From the NCBI GenBank assembly GCA_051886675.1, contig JBJEYH010000216.1, positions 1-17,994 of the forward strand: a stretch of DNA of 17,994 nucleotides, given 5' to 3'. The stretch comes from UBA11524 sp051886675. GTDB lineage: Bacteria > Bacillota > Clostridia > Christensenellales > Aristaeellaceae. The position numbers and the translations under genes were made by a program. Positions 7,080 to 15,249 of this stretch are shown here, piece by piece. The notes under the pieces were generated by a model. That model made no database searches, was not told the DNA's origin, and saw only the letters and a program-made list of their open reading frames with translations. Positions within the stretch are counted from its first letter, which is position 1, and every line of letters begins with the position of its first letter.

Positions 7080-8027
7080 ATGCCCATCACCCTTGCCCAG
7101 GCCCAGAACCTTTCCCAGTCCAAGCTGGTGCAGACCGTCATTGACGAGTTCCGCAAGTCCGCGCTGCTCGACCAGATGATCTGGGACAACACCGCCAAGG
7201 CCACCGGCGGCACCTCCCTGTCCTACACCTACAACCGTGTGACCACCCTGCCCACCGCCGCGCCCCGCGCCATCAACACCGAGTACACCCCCCAGGAGCC
7301 CGCCACCACCCCCGTCACCGTGATGCTGAAGATCTTCGGCGGCTCCTACCAGATCGACCGCGCTCTGGAGCAGAACGAGGAGCAGGTCATGGATCTGGTG
7401 GAGTTCCTGCAGAGCCAGAAGATTCAGGCCGCCACCGCCCTGTTCCATGACATGTTCATCAATGGCGACTCCGGCAGCAACGCCAACGAGTTCGACGGCC
7501 TGGACAAGCTCATCACCGGCTCCGGCACGGACTATACCCCCGCAGAGGTCATCGACCTGTCCACCTCCGCAGCCATGGACGCCAACTGGAAGAAGTACAC
7601 CGATGCCCTGCGCGCCCTTCGCGCCCGCATGGACGGCGCGCCCACCCTGTACCTGATGAACAGCGAGATGTTCGCCAGGCATCAGGCGGTGATGGACCGC
7701 GCCGGCATCAACCTCACCAGCAAGGAGAACTACGGCGACGAGGTGCTCCAGTGGGGCCGCAGCCTGATCATGTCCCTGGGCGACAAGCCCGGCACCTCCA
7801 ATCCCATCATCGGCGTGGACGAGGGTGCGACGGACATCTTCGCGGTTCGCCTGGGTCTGGACGGCGTGCACGGTGTCAGCCCCGACGGCACGGGCATCAT
7901 CCACACGTACCTGCCGAATTTCACTTCTTCCGGCGCCGTTAAGACCGGCGAGGTCGAGATGATCGCCGCCATGGCCCTGAAGGCCACCCGGGCTGCCGGT
8001 GTGGTGCGGGGCATCAAGATCGCCTGA
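7080..8027 (+). CDS. Major capsid protein
   Basis: The main shell subunit: 315 aa, directly after the scaffold, with a very strong ribosome site (AAGGAGG, 7067-7073). Features of HK97-fold coat proteins include an N-terminal helix (LAQAQNLSQSKLVQTVIDEF), the DQMIWDNTAKATGGTSLSYTYNRV segment, the stretch FGGSYQIDRALEQNE followed by a helix, and AAMALKATRAAGVVRGIKIA at the C-terminus. No prohead protease gene is visible nearby, so the shell probably matures without a separate phage protease, unless the zincin-like domain upstream serves that role. Fold assignment rests on position and pattern. Confidence 0.9.
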   Translation: MPITLAQAQNLSQSKLVQTVIDEFRKSALLDQMIWDNTAKATGGTSLSYTYNRVTTLPTAAPRAINTEYTPQEPATTPVTVMLKIFGGSYQIDRALEQNEEQVMDLVEFLQSQKIQAATALFHDMFINGDSGSNANEFDGLDKLITGSGTDYTPAEVIDLSTSAAMDANWKKYTDALRALRARMDGAPTLYLMNSEMFARHQAVMDRAGINLTSKENYGDEVLQWGRSLIMSLGDKPGTSNPIIGVDEGATDIFAVRLGLDGVHGVSPDGTGIIHTYLPNFTSSGAVKTGEVEMIAAMALKATRAAGVVRGIKIA

Positions 8028-8043
8028 TAAGGAGGGTTCAACC

Positions 8044-8259
8044 ATGAAGTACACGATTACCGCCCCCGTGAAGGACTACACCGGCACCGGCTGGGGGCTG
8101 ATCTTCGCCGGCGGCAGCGCGGAGACCACCTCCGTCGCCCTGGCCCGCAAGCTGCGCAAGCGCGGCTACACCGTGAAGGAGCAGAAGCCCCCCAAGGCTG
8201 ATCCGCCCGCAGACACGGACGAAACCACCGGCACGGCTGAACCCGCCGGGAAGGCGTGA
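8044..8259 (+). CDS. Small hypothetical protein after the major capsid gene
   Basis: A 71-aa protein starting at ATG 8044 with AAGGAGG at about 8031-8037. The N-terminal part (KYTITAPVKDYTGTGWGLIFAGGSAETTS) followed by ARKLRKRGYTVKE resembles small proteins often found at this spot in Clostridia phages. The C-terminal 20 residues are Pro/Thr/Glu-rich and probably disordered. The role is unknown; a head-decoration or head-joining accessory is possible. The stop overlaps the region of the next gene's start. Confidence 0.75.
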   Translation: MKYTITAPVKDYTGTGWGLIFAGGSAETTSVALARKLRKRGYTVKEQKPPKADPPADTDETTGTAEPAGKA

Positions 8260-8264
8260 TCGCC

Positions 8265-8651
8265 ATGCTGACCGAAACCGACTACGCCGACATCACCGGC
8301 CAGAGCGTGCCGGAGGGCTTCGCCGCGCTGGCTGCGGATGCCGAGACGCAGCTGCACACCCACACGCTCTGCGCCTTCGTGGGACGTGACCTGGATGCGA
8401 TGCCGGAGATCGTGCGTCTGACCTGGCAGCGGGCCCTATCGTGGCAGGTGTACTACCTGCACCGGCAGGGGGGCACGGCGGCCCGGGCGGAGGGCCTGCT
8501 CAGCGCGGGGTTCACCATTGGCGACCTGTCCGTCAACGGCGCGGGAGCCTCCGGCCAGAGCGCGGAGTCCGACACGCTGTCCCCGGTGACCCGGGAGCTG
8601 CTGCCCCTGCTGATGGCCTTCGGAAGGGGGGCGCGCTTCGCATGCGGATGA
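8265..8651 (+). CDS. Head-tail connector (gp6-like adaptor)
   Basis: A 128-aa mostly helical protein at the position of the head-tail adaptor that docks beneath the portal. The opening MLTETDYADITGQSVPEGFAAL and the helical segment DAMPEIVRLTWQRALSWQVYYL fit connector proteins of the HK97 gp6/SPP1 gp15 type. ATG 8265 lies 10 nt after GGGAAGG (8248-8254). An in-frame GTG at 8256 overlaps the previous stop and is too close to that site. The 3' end overlaps the next gene by 10 bp. Confidence 0.7.
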   Translation: MLTETDYADITGQSVPEGFAALAADAETQLHTHTLCAFVGRDLDAMPEIVRLTWQRALSWQVYYLHRQGGTAARAEGLLSAGFTIGDLSVNGAGASGQSAESDTLSPVTRELLPLLMAFGRGARFACG

Positions 8652-9001
8652 TCCCTATTCCCCTGATCGCCCGTCCCCATGCCGTGGGCATCGTGCCCTG
8701 CACGGGGCTGGATGTGCAGCAGCGGCCCGTCTGGGGCGCGGAAACCGCCTTCCCCCGGGTGAAGGTGCAGCTTTCCTCCGGCTATGACGGCAGTGTGGAT
8801 GCGTCCCTCAGGCAGACCGGCGTGTGCTACATCGACGCATCCGACGCGCCAGCCTCCCCCGACGCGCTGCAGAAGGCGTCCCTGTCGGCGGGTCATGCGG
8901 CCCGGCTGATCTGGCAGGGCACGGCCTATCTGATCGACCAGGTGACGCCGGTGCATCAGCCCTCCGGCGCGGTGCATCACTGGAAGGTGACGTTCCAGTG
9001 A
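8642..9001 (+). CDS. Minor capsid / head-completion protein (Minor_capsid_1-like)
   Basis: A 119-aa protein starting at ATG 8642, 11 nt after GGAAGGGGG; ATG 8648 is the alternative. RMIPIPLIARPHAV at the start, VCYIDASDA in the middle and the beta-rich C-terminus (LIWQGTAYLIDQVTPV) fit the Minor_capsid_1 family, a head-completion protein between connector and tail. The gene lies in the usual string minor capsid 1, 2, 3 and tail tube. The overlap with the next gene (GTGA) suggests translational coupling. Confidence 0.7.
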   Translation: MRMIPIPLIARPHAVGIVPCTGLDVQQRPVWGAETAFPRVKVQLSSGYDGSVDASLRQTGVCYIDASDAPASPDALQKASLSAGHAARLIWQGTAYLIDQVTPVHQPSGAVHHWKVTFQ

Positions 9002-9339
9002 GCAGCTCTGTGCGCATCGAGATGAACAGGGGGAGCATCCGCCGCAGTGCGGACAGCGCGTGGGACGCGGCCCGGCCACGTCTGGCCGAGACGATCCTGA
9101 CCGACTGCAACACCTACTGCCGCTTTGACGAGGGCACGCTGGTGGAATCCGGCCATGTGGAGGACGGCGGCGCGGCCATCGTCTATGACACGCCCTACGC
9201 CAAAAGGGTCTACTACACCGGCACGCCCCGCACCCACCGCAACCCGAGCGCGAAGCTGATGTGGTGCGATCACGCCCGCAAGCAGCACCTGCGCGAGTGG
9301 GAGAAGCGGGCGCAGAAGCTGATGGAGGGAAAGGGATGA
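8998..9339 (+). CDS. Minor capsid 2 / HK97 gp10-like tail-joining protein
   Basis: A 113-aa protein. The start is GTG 8998, overlapping the previous stop, with GGAAGG at 8982-8987. ARPRLAETILTDCNTYCRFDEGTLVESG and IVYDTPYAKRVYYTG are the family marks of Minor_capsid_2/HK97 gp10-like proteins, which sit at the head-tail interface and help the tail tube join. The C-terminal WCDHARKQHLREWEKRAQKLM is an amphipathic helix. ATG overlap with the next gene (9336). Confidence 0.77.
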   Translation: MSSSVRIEMNRGSIRRSADSAWDAARPRLAETILTDCNTYCRFDEGTLVESGHVEDGGAAIVYDTPYAKRVYYTGTPRTHRNPSAKLMWCDHARKQHLREWEKRAQKLMEGKG

Positions 9340-9716
9340 CCGAGGAGATGCTCACGACCATCATCGCCATGGCGCAGGAAGCCACGTCGCTGGCGGTGAT
9401 CCGGCGGGGCTCGCTGCCCCCGGAGGACGGGCTGTGCATGGAGGTGGCCTCCGGCGCGCCGGAAGCGCAGTTCCTGGACCGGCGGTGCGTGATGAGCCTG
9501 TCTGTGGTATGCAACGGCAGGCACAGCGACCTGGCGGCCCTGACCTGCGCCCTTGACGCCATCCACCGCCGCCTGACCCGTCCGGCGGAATACCCGGTCG
9601 CGGATGCCTGGCAGATGCTGGGCATCCGCACCACCGTCTCCCCCCATGTGATCAACCGGGAGAGCGGCCGCTGGCTGATGGCCTCCGCGCTGGAGGTCAG
9701 CGCGTACATCGACTGA
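9336..9716 (+). CDS. Minor capsid 3-like tail completion protein
   Basis: A 126-aa protein starting at ATG 9336 (ATGA overlap) with GGAGGGAAAGGG just upstream. The sequence (LDRRCVMSLSVVCNGRHSDLAALTCALDAIHRRL, then SGRWLMASALEVSAYID) matches the small tail-terminator type that caps the tail tube before it docks on the head. It sits immediately before the tail tube gene, as expected. The family name is inferred from position and general pattern. Confidence 0.68.
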   Translation: MTEEMLTTIIAMAQEATSLAVIRRGSLPPEDGLCMEVASGAPEAQFLDRRCVMSLSVVCNGRHSDLAALTCALDAIHRRLTRPAEYPVADAWQMLGIRTTVSPHVINRESGRWLMASALEVSAYID

Positions 9717-9729
9717 AAGGAGCATTCCC

Positions 9730-10179
9730 ATGGATAATCTGCTGAAGGAAGTATGGAGCATTGACGTCGCCATCGGCGTGAAGAAGGAAGCCGATGCCTG
9801 GACGTATGCGCCGCTGAGCGCGGGCATTGAGAACATCGAGGAGAGCCTGAACGGGCAGAACCAGCAGTATTTCTTCCTGAGCGGGCACGGCTACGCCCAC
9901 AACGAGGTGACGGGCCTGGCCCCGCAGTACACGGTCAGCGGAAAGCGGGTGTACGGCGACGCGGCCCAGGACTACATCTGCGGACTGAAGTACAAGCTGG
10001 GCGCGGAGCGCAAGACCAGCCTGAAGCTGAGCTGGCAGAATGGTGACGGCAAGGCTGTGACCACGGTATGCGACGCGACGATCCTGGACATCAGCGACGT
10101 GGGCGGCGCGGCGGTGGACAATATGCCCTTCTCCTGCGTGATTGCGCTGGATGGCTGCCCCGAAGTGACCACCAACTGA
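9730..10179 (+). CDS. Major tail (tube) protein
   Basis: A 149-aa protein that would polymerise into the tail tube. It is preceded by GAAAGGAG (9715-9722) and starts at ATG 9730. Features include LSAGIENIEESLNGQNQQYFFLSGHGYAHNEVTG, a beta-rich middle (QYTVSGKRVYGDAAQDYICGL) and AVDNMPFSCVIALDG near the end. Similar pieces occur in tail tube proteins of siphophages with this gene order. A palindromic element follows in the gap before the next tail gene, unlike the rest of the operon, where genes overlap. Confidence 0.8.
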   Translation: MDNLLKEVWSIDVAIGVKKEADAWTYAPLSAGIENIEESLNGQNQQYFFLSGHGYAHNEVTGLAPQYTVSGKRVYGDAAQDYICGLKYKLGAERKTSLKLSWQNGDGKAVTTVCDATILDISDVGGAAVDNMPFSCVIALDGCPEVTTN

Positions 10180-10191
10180 TAGCGCGTGGAA

Positions 10192-10309
10192 CGACCTCAT
10201 CCGTCGCCTGCGGGCGACACCTTCCCCAAGGGGGAAGGCAAGGAGGGACCCGCGTGAGCCTTCCCCTCTGGGGAAGGTGGCCGAGCGTCAGCGAGGTCGG
10301 ATGAGGTCG
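10192..10309. repeat. REP/MITE-like palindromic element
   Basis: A 118-bp structured element without coding capacity. The terminal 12-bp arms CGACCTCATCCG (10192-10203) and CGGATGAGGTCG (10298-10309) are perfect inverted repeats. Inside are three hairpins: GTCGCC/GGCGAC (10203-10218), CCTTCCCC/GGGGAAGG (10220-10238) and again CCTTCCCC/GGGGAAGG (10259-10277). The style resembles palindromic repeats scattered through Clostridia chromosomes. GCGCGT at 10182-10187 and 10358-10363 might be a target duplication, which would make the insert larger; in GC-rich DNA this is weak. A further stem, GCAAGG/CCTTGC, lies at 10324-10344. Confidence 0.8.
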
Positions 10310-10392
10310 CCCCTGCTGCCAAAGCAAGGAGCTTCGCCCCTTGCCCCGTTTCCGCTGGCGCGTTCCCATGGAGTTGACCGAAGGAGGTACCC

Positions 10393-10776
10393 ATGCACCG
10401 CATCAAGAGCAAGAGCCGCTTTTCCGACACCGTCACCCTGACCAGCGGCGCCAACACCCTCACCCTGCAGGTTGACCTTGACCTGACCCACGCTGCCCAG
10501 CAGATGCGCAAGGCCAAAGAGGTGCTTGCCGAGGCGCAATCCGCCGTGCTGGAGCATCAGACCGACGAGACCATCGGCGTGTACGGCATGGCGCTGCGCG
10601 GGGTGATTGCCGTGGTGTTCGGCGAGGAGCAGACCGACAGCCTGCTCGCCTTCTACGAGGGCCGCCCGGACAGCATGATCGAGGACATTCTGCCCTACGT
10701 GCTTGACCGGGTTGCGCCCATGATGGCCCGGGCCAGCCGGAAGCGCGCCCGGCAGCTGGCGAGGCGGCAGGCATGA
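10393..10776 (+). CDS. Tail assembly chaperone (G-like)
   Basis: A 127-aa protein between tail tube and tape measure, the place of tail assembly chaperones that coat the tape measure before tube growth. It starts at ATG 10393 with AAGGAGG (10381-10387). Beta-rich N-terminus (FSDTVTLTSGANTLTLQVDLDL), then helices, ending in a very basic tail (ASRKRARQLARRQA). The next gene overlaps by 4 bp as an ordinary ATGA start; no slippery heptamer stands out, so a lambda G/GT-type frameshift is not supported. Confidence 0.65.
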   Translation: MHRIKSKSRFSDTVTLTSGANTLTLQVDLDLTHAAQQMRKAKEVLAEAQSAVLEHQTDETIGVYGMALRGVIAVVFGEEQTDSLLAFYEGRPDSMIEDILPYVLDRVAPMMARASRKRARQLARRQA

Positions 10777-11372
10777 AGCTGCAGGACAAGCCCCTCCGGT
10801 ATGTGCGGGTGGGCCGCCGGGTCTACCGGCTGAACCTGACCTTCGGCCGGGTGCTGCGGGCCATGGAGGCTGCGCAGGATCCCGCCCTGAACGACCATGA
10901 CCGCCAGCGGGTGATGCTGCGGCTTATGGTGCGGCATCCGCGTCCCATGGGGCCGCGGCGGCAGGCGGCGCTGCTGCAGGCCATTCTTGCCCAGCTGGAG
11001 CCGGAGGAAGCATCCCGCCCGGGGCCTCCGCTGCTGAGCCTGACCCAGGACGCGCCGCTGATCCGGGGCGCGTTCCGGCAGGCCTACGGCATCGACCTGA
11101 CGCAGGATCATCTGCATTGGACAGTGTTCTGCGAGCTGTTTTCCGCGCTGCCCACGGGGACGCGCCTGGCGGACGTGATCGCCATCCGGGCCCGGCCCAT
11201 GCCCCCGCCCACGAAAACCAATGCCCGGGAGCGGCAGCAGCTGATGGCCGCCAAGGCGGAGGTGGCGCTGCGCCTGTCCGATGAGGAGAAAGCCCGGGCG
11301 CTGCGGCAGGGGAAGCTGGCCCTGGCGCAGGGGATGCTGGCCCTGGCAAAGCGAGGTGAACGGAAGAAGTGA
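10773..11372 (+). CDS. Bacteriophage Gp15-family tail assembly protein
   Basis: A 199-aa protein with the Gp15-family pattern: an N-terminal sheet (VRVGRRVYRLNLTFGRVLRAME), then LTQDAPLIRGAFRQAYGIDL and LHWTVFCELFSALP, followed by a long charged helix (about residues 140-199). Gp15 proteins lie before the tape measure gene and are probably the second tail chaperone. ATG 10773 overlaps the preceding stop, and the stop overlaps the tape measure GTG. Substrate and binding partner are inferred from position. Confidence 0.82.
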   Translation: MKLQDKPLRYVRVGRRVYRLNLTFGRVLRAMEAAQDPALNDHDRQRVMLRLMVRHPRPMGPRRQAALLQAILAQLEPEEASRPGPPLLSLTQDAPLIRGAFRQAYGIDLTQDHLHWTVFCELFSALPTGTRLADVIAIRARPMPPPTKTNARERQQLMAAKAEVALRLSDEEKARALRQGKLALAQGMLALAKRGERKK

Positions 11373-13246
11373 GCGACGGCAAAATTGTCTTTTCCATCGA
11401 GGGTGATTCCAGCGGCCTGAGCAGCGACCTGGACAAGGCCGGCAGCGTCATTGCGAAAAAGACCGCCGGATGGTCCGCCGTGGCGGACGCAGCGGTGGAC
11501 GGCATCAAAAACCTGGCGGTGAAGGCCGCATCCGGGGTCAAGTCGCTGATCACCAACGCCATCGACTACAACGCGAAGATGGAGACCTACGTCACCAGCT
11601 TCGCCACGATGCTGGGCAGCGCGGAGGCCGCCGAGGCCAAGGTGGAGGAGCTCAAAGCCTTCGCGGCGTCCACCCCCTTCGCCATGGACGACCTGGCCTC
11701 CGCCACGCAGACGCTGCTTTCCTTCGGCATCGCCAGCGAGGACGCCAGCGTTTACCTGAAGCAGCTGGGCGACATTTCCCAGGGCGACAGTACGAAACTC
11801 AATTCCCTGACCCTGGCCTTTGCGCAGATCTCCTCCGCCGGGAAGCTGTCCGGACAGGATCTGCTGCAGATGATCAACGCGGGCTTCAACCCCCTGCAGC
11901 AGATTGCCGAGGTGACCGGCGCGTCTATCGGCGACCTGAAGGAGGCCATGGCGGGCGGCAAGGGCAGCGCGGCGTTCCAGGCCCAGGTGAAGGCCGCTCA
12001 GCAGGAGGTCAAGAAGCTGGGCAGCAACGCCTCCGCCGGGGCGAAGATGCTGGCCCAAATCGGCGATGAAGGGCAGATCAGCGCTGATCTGGTGGCGGAA
12101 TCCATGCGCCTGGCCACCGAGGAGGGCGGCCTTTTCTACGGCGCGATGGAGAAGCAGAGCCAGACCTACCTGGGCCAGATGTCCACGCTGAAGGACAACC
12201 TGGCCGCGCTGAACGCCAGTGTGTTCCGGGGCGTGTTCGACAAGCTGGCCACGGACGTGCTGCCCCTGGCGAACCAGTACGTCAGCCGCCTGCAGAGCGC
12301 GTTTGATGCCGGGGGCCTCAGCGGCATGCTGGGCGAGGCGAAGAACATCCTCAGCGAGCTGGCGGTATCCATCAAGCCGCCGCCCTGGGAGGACATCAAG
12401 AGCGAGATTGCCTCCTGGTGGGACGGCATTGTCGCGCCGATGCTGGTGAACGTCCTGGTGGCCACCTTCGGCGTGGAGCCGGACAAGGCGGAAACAATCA
12501 TCAGCACGCTGACCGGCTTTGCTGGCAGCATCGTCACCGCCGTGGAGGACTTCTTCCGGGTGACCTTCGCCGTCCTCACCGGCGACGAAGAGAAAATCAG
12601 GGAAAGCATCGCCACCCTGTGGAGCCATCTGGAGGGAGCCATCCAGGGCTTCTTCAAGAAAACCTTCGGCATTGAGCTGCCCAGCGCGCAGCAGGTGATT
12701 GCCGCTATCCGCAGCTGGTGGAGCGGCGTGAAGAGCCAGGTCAGCCTGACCCTTGGCATCGGCGTGGAGCTTCCCAGCACCGTGCACACCACCTCCACCG
12801 GGAACGAGGCTGGCGGCGGCACGGGGCAGACCTTCGCCAGCGGCGGCATCCTCACCGGGACGAAGCGGCTGCTTTCGATGGGCGGCGACCTGGCCACCGT
12901 GGGCGAGGCCGGGGCCGAAGCGATCCTCCCCCTGGACATCCTGTGGCAGCGCATGGGCCTGATGCTGGACACGGCCATGAACACCCAGCTGTCCCGGCTG
13001 GAATACAGCCTGGCGCCCCAGCTGCCCGACGTGACCCTGACGCTGCCCGCCGCATCCTCCGGCAGGCAGGAGGAAAGCAAGCCCGCCGCCCTCGACCTGG
13101 ACTACGACCGCCTGACCGACATCCTCACCGAGGCCATGGGGCTGATCAGCATCCGCATGGACGGGCAGGCCGTGGGCAAGCTGGTGGCTCCCGCCGTCAG
13201 CAAGGAGATGGGTGCGCAGGCAACCCGAAGGAGGTATACCGGATGA
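11369..13246 (+). CDS. Tail tape measure protein
   Basis: A 625-aa protein that sets tail length. The start is GTG 11369, overlapping the preceding gene by 4 bp. It opens with GKIVFSIEGDSSGLSSDLDKAG, typical of these proteins. The N-terminal third carries the tape-measure domain (MLGSAEAAEAKVEELKAFAA; GKLSGQDLLQMINAGFNPLQQIAEVTG). Tryptophan-bearing hydrophobic helical segments follow (about 355-380 and 440-455), and near the end comes the conserved GEAGAEAILPLD. It is short for the family, which implies a tail of roughly 90-100 nm if the usual ~1.5 Å per residue holds. Confidence 0.93.
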   Translation: MSDGKIVFSIEGDSSGLSSDLDKAGSVIAKKTAGWSAVADAAVDGIKNLAVKAASGVKSLITNAIDYNAKMETYVTSFATMLGSAEAAEAKVEELKAFAASTPFAMDDLASATQTLLSFGIASEDASVYLKQLGDISQGDSTKLNSLTLAFAQISSAGKLSGQDLLQMINAGFNPLQQIAEVTGASIGDLKEAMAGGKGSAAFQAQVKAAQQEVKKLGSNASAGAKMLAQIGDEGQISADLVAESMRLATEEGGLFYGAMEKQSQTYLGQMSTLKDNLAALNASVFRGVFDKLATDVLPLANQYVSRLQSAFDAGGLSGMLGEAKNILSELAVSIKPPPWEDIKSEIASWWDGIVAPMLVNVLVATFGVEPDKAETIISTLTGFAGSIVTAVEDFFRVTFAVLTGDEEKIRESIATLWSHLEGAIQGFFKKTFGIELPSAQQVIAAIRSWWSGVKSQVSLTLGIGVELPSTVHTTSTGNEAGGGTGQTFASGGILTGTKRLLSMGGDLATVGEAGAEAILPLDILWQRMGLMLDTAMNTQLSRLEYSLAPQLPDVTLTLPAASSGRQEESKPAALDLDYDRLTDILTEAMGLISIRMDGQAVGKLVAPAVSKEMGAQATRRRYTG

Positions 13247-14010
13247 TCCGGCATGACGTGTATCTGAACGGCGTGGGGCTCATGAGCATCGACCCTGCCA
13301 TCCATCTGGCGGACGTCGCCGAAAAGGTGCCAAAGGCCGATCAGGAGACCGTCTCCCTGCCCCTTGCGGACGGGCTGCGGATCCTGCGGGACAGGCGGTC
13401 CTCGCTGTCGGTGGTGGTGACCTTCGCCATCCTGGAGCAGGATCCCCTGCGCCGGGAGATGGTGCTGCAGGCCGTGCGCACCTGGGCGGGGAAGGGCGGT
13501 ATCCTCACCCTGGCCCACAAGCCGGACAGGCAGCTGCGGGTGCGCCCGGAGTCCCTGCCGGTGAACGTGAGCGTCAGCAAGTACACGGGGAATCTGTCCG
13601 TCACCTTCATGGCCTGCCAGCCGCCCTACTGGGAATCGGAGACCCTCCGCAGCGTGACGCTCTCCGGCAAAAGCGGCGCGGGGACGCTCTCCGTCGGCGG
13701 GGACGCGCCCGGGGTACCGGTGGACGCGGCGGTCACCCCTTCCGGCACGCTGACCGCTCTGACCCTTCGCGTGGGCGACGCTGCCGTCACCCTGCGGGAC
13801 ATGCGCGTTCCGGCGGGGCAGACCATCGCCTTCACCCATGAGACCGTGCGGGGGCTGTGCATCCGCTCGGGCGGCGTGTCGCTGCTCTCAGCACGCACGC
13901 CGGAATCCGCCGACGGCCTGACCGCGCCCGGGGGCGGCTTCGCGCAGGTGGCCTTCGAGGCGGACTGCCAGGTCAAGGTGCGGTTTACCGCCCGGGGGCT
14001 GTGGCTGTGA
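13243..14010 (+). CDS. Distal tail protein (Dit-like)
   Basis: A 255-aa beta-rich protein right after the tape measure, the place of Dit, the hexameric ring closing the tail tube. It starts at ATG 13243 with AAGGAGG (13228-13234). The N-terminal half (YLNGVGLMSIDPAIHLADV; RDRRSSLSVVVTFAIL) and CQPPYWESETLRSVTLSG are consistent with a Dit/siphovirus tail domain followed by a galectin-like C-terminal half. No Tal, fibre or receptor-binding gene follows: the next gene, 26 bp later, is a lysin. Confidence 0.7.
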   Translation: MIRHDVYLNGVGLMSIDPAIHLADVAEKVPKADQETVSLPLADGLRILRDRRSSLSVVVTFAILEQDPLRREMVLQAVRTWAGKGGILTLAHKPDRQLRVRPESLPVNVSVSKYTGNLSVTFMACQPPYWESETLRSVTLSGKSGAGTLSVGGDAPGVPVDAAVTPSGTLTALTLRVGDAAVTLRDMRVPAGQTIAFTHETVRGLCIRSGGVSLLSARTPESADGLTAPGGGFAQVAFEADCQVKVRFTARGLWL

Positions 14011-14035
14011 CGAACCCATGACAGGAGCGGATACC

Positions 14036-14797
14036 ATGAACATGACAGCATTTCTTTCCGCCGTGGACGCCATTGCCTCCGAGGCCCCCGCCTACCGCCT
14101 GGGCCACGACGGCTCCGACGGCCTGTGCGACTGCATCGGCCTGGTGATCGGCGCGATCCGCCGGGCTGGCGGCAGCTGGCCCGGCATCCACGGCAGCAAC
14201 TGGGCGGCGCGGGATGCCATGGGGTGGCTTTTGCCCTTTGTGGACGCGGGCGACCTCACCGTGGGCGAGCTTGTATTCAAGGCCCGCAGCCCCGGCGAAT
14301 CCGGCTACGCGCTGCCCGACCGCTACGCTTCCGACCCGGACAGGGCCGACTACTACCATGTGGGCGTGGTGCGCAGCGTTCATCCGCTGAAGATCGTCCA
14401 CTGCACCACGCCGGGCATCGTCATCGACACGGCGGTGGGCAGGTGGCGGTTCCACGGCGGGCTGAACATGCTTGACGAAGGAGAGGATTCCATGAGCCAG
14501 ACACAGACCGCCATCCTGACGGCGGAGAGCGGCAGCACGGTCAACCTGCGCAAAACTCCCGGCGGCGCGCTGGCGGATCGCCTGCCGGTGGGCAGCACGG
14601 TGACGGTCATCGGCCGGCAGGAGGGCTGGGTGCAGGTCAGCCAGGGCGGAAAAACCGGCTGGGTGATGGCGCAGTACGTCCGCACGGACGGCGAGGACAC
14701 CCCTGCCGATGCTGCGGACACCGTGGGCATCACGCTGCCCCGCAGCCTGGCCGAGGCGCTCCGGGACGCGCTGGACGCCTCCCTGGGCCGGGGGTGA
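14036..14797 (+). CDS. NlpC/P60-like peptidoglycan hydrolase with SH3 domain (endolysin)
   Basis: A 253-aa cell wall hydrolase. The N-terminal peptidase domain (about residues 1-145) has GLCDCIGLVIGAI with likely nucleophile C33, and DYYHVGVV with H108, the NlpC/P60 pair. The C-terminal SH3b domain (about 162-216: VNLRKTPGG, LPVGSTVTVIG, GWVQVSQGGKTGWV) would bind the wall. There is no signal peptide, so export depends on the holin at 15250. ATG 14036 is favoured by AGGAG at 14023-14027 over ATG 14018. It could instead be a tail-associated lysin, but its place before the holin favours host lysis. Confidence 0.84.
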   Translation: MNMTAFLSAVDAIASEAPAYRLGHDGSDGLCDCIGLVIGAIRRAGGSWPGIHGSNWAARDAMGWLLPFVDAGDLTVGELVFKARSPGESGYALPDRYASDPDRADYYHVGVVRSVHPLKIVHCTTPGIVIDTAVGRWRFHGGLNMLDEGEDSMSQTQTAILTAESGSTVNLRKTPGGALADRLPVGSTVTVIGRQEGWVQVSQGGKTGWVMAQYVRTDGEDTPADAADTVGITLPRSLAEALRDALDASLGRG

Positions 14798-14801
14798 CGG
14801 G

Positions 14802-15206
14802 ATGGACGCTGTACTGCACTGGCTGGGCGAGAACTGGCTGCAGGCGCTGTCCGCCGTTGGGATGGCGCTGGAGATCATCCCGGGGAGGTTCCACCCGGTG
14901 TCGACCATGCTGCGGTGGATCGGCAAGCGGCTGCTGGGCGAGATGAACATCAAGCTGGACAAGCTGCAGGCCGAGATGGACGCCAACGAGAAGGACAGGA
15001 TCCGGCACGAGGTGCTGTCCTTCGCCAGCTCCTGCCGGCACGGCATCCGGCACACGGAGGACGAGTTCCGCCACATCATCGACCTGCACACCAAGTATGA
15101 GAAGCTGCTGCGCCGCACCGGCGACGCCAACGGCGTGTTTGCGCTGGAGTACCGCTACATTGAGGAGCTGTACCACCACTGCCAGGTCGAGAACGACTTC
15201 GACTGA
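14802..15206 (+). CDS. Membrane-associated lysis-cassette protein
   Basis: A 134-aa protein with a hydrophobic N-terminus (HWLGENWLQALSAVGMALEIIPG, about residues 6-28; weak single membrane segment). A charged helical region follows (LDKLQAEMDANEKDRIRHEVLSFA), then a His-rich part (CRHGIRHTEDEFRHIIDLHTKYEKLL). Proteins of this layout stand next to holins in many Clostridia phages; their function is not established. ATG 14802 follows a GGGGGTGACGGG stretch, a poor ribosome site, so it is probably translated by coupling with the lysin stop 5 nt upstream. Confidence 0.75.
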   Translation: MDAVLHWLGENWLQALSAVGMALEIIPGRFHPVSTMLRWIGKRLLGEMNIKLDKLQAEMDANEKDRIRHEVLSFASSCRHGIRHTEDEFRHIIDLHTKYEKLLRRTGDANGVFALEYRYIEELYHHCQVENDFD

Positions 15207-15249
15207 CGCCCTGGGCATGACAGGGCGCGCAACTGAAAGGAGTATGCCC

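Noticed and set aside
10760..10790. Programmed frameshift between the two tail assembly genes (lambda G/GT style)
   Set aside because: No slippery heptamer is seen, and the second gene has an ordinary overlapping ATGA start.
11108..12787. A 559-codon open frame on the minus strand across the tape measure gene
   Set aside because: Shadow of the high-GC third codon positions of the tape measure gene; rich in His, Gly and Arg with no domain.
12718..13242. A long upstream extension of the distal tail reading frame
   Set aside because: This part is out-of-frame tape measure sequence; the true start is ATG 13243 behind AAGGAGG.
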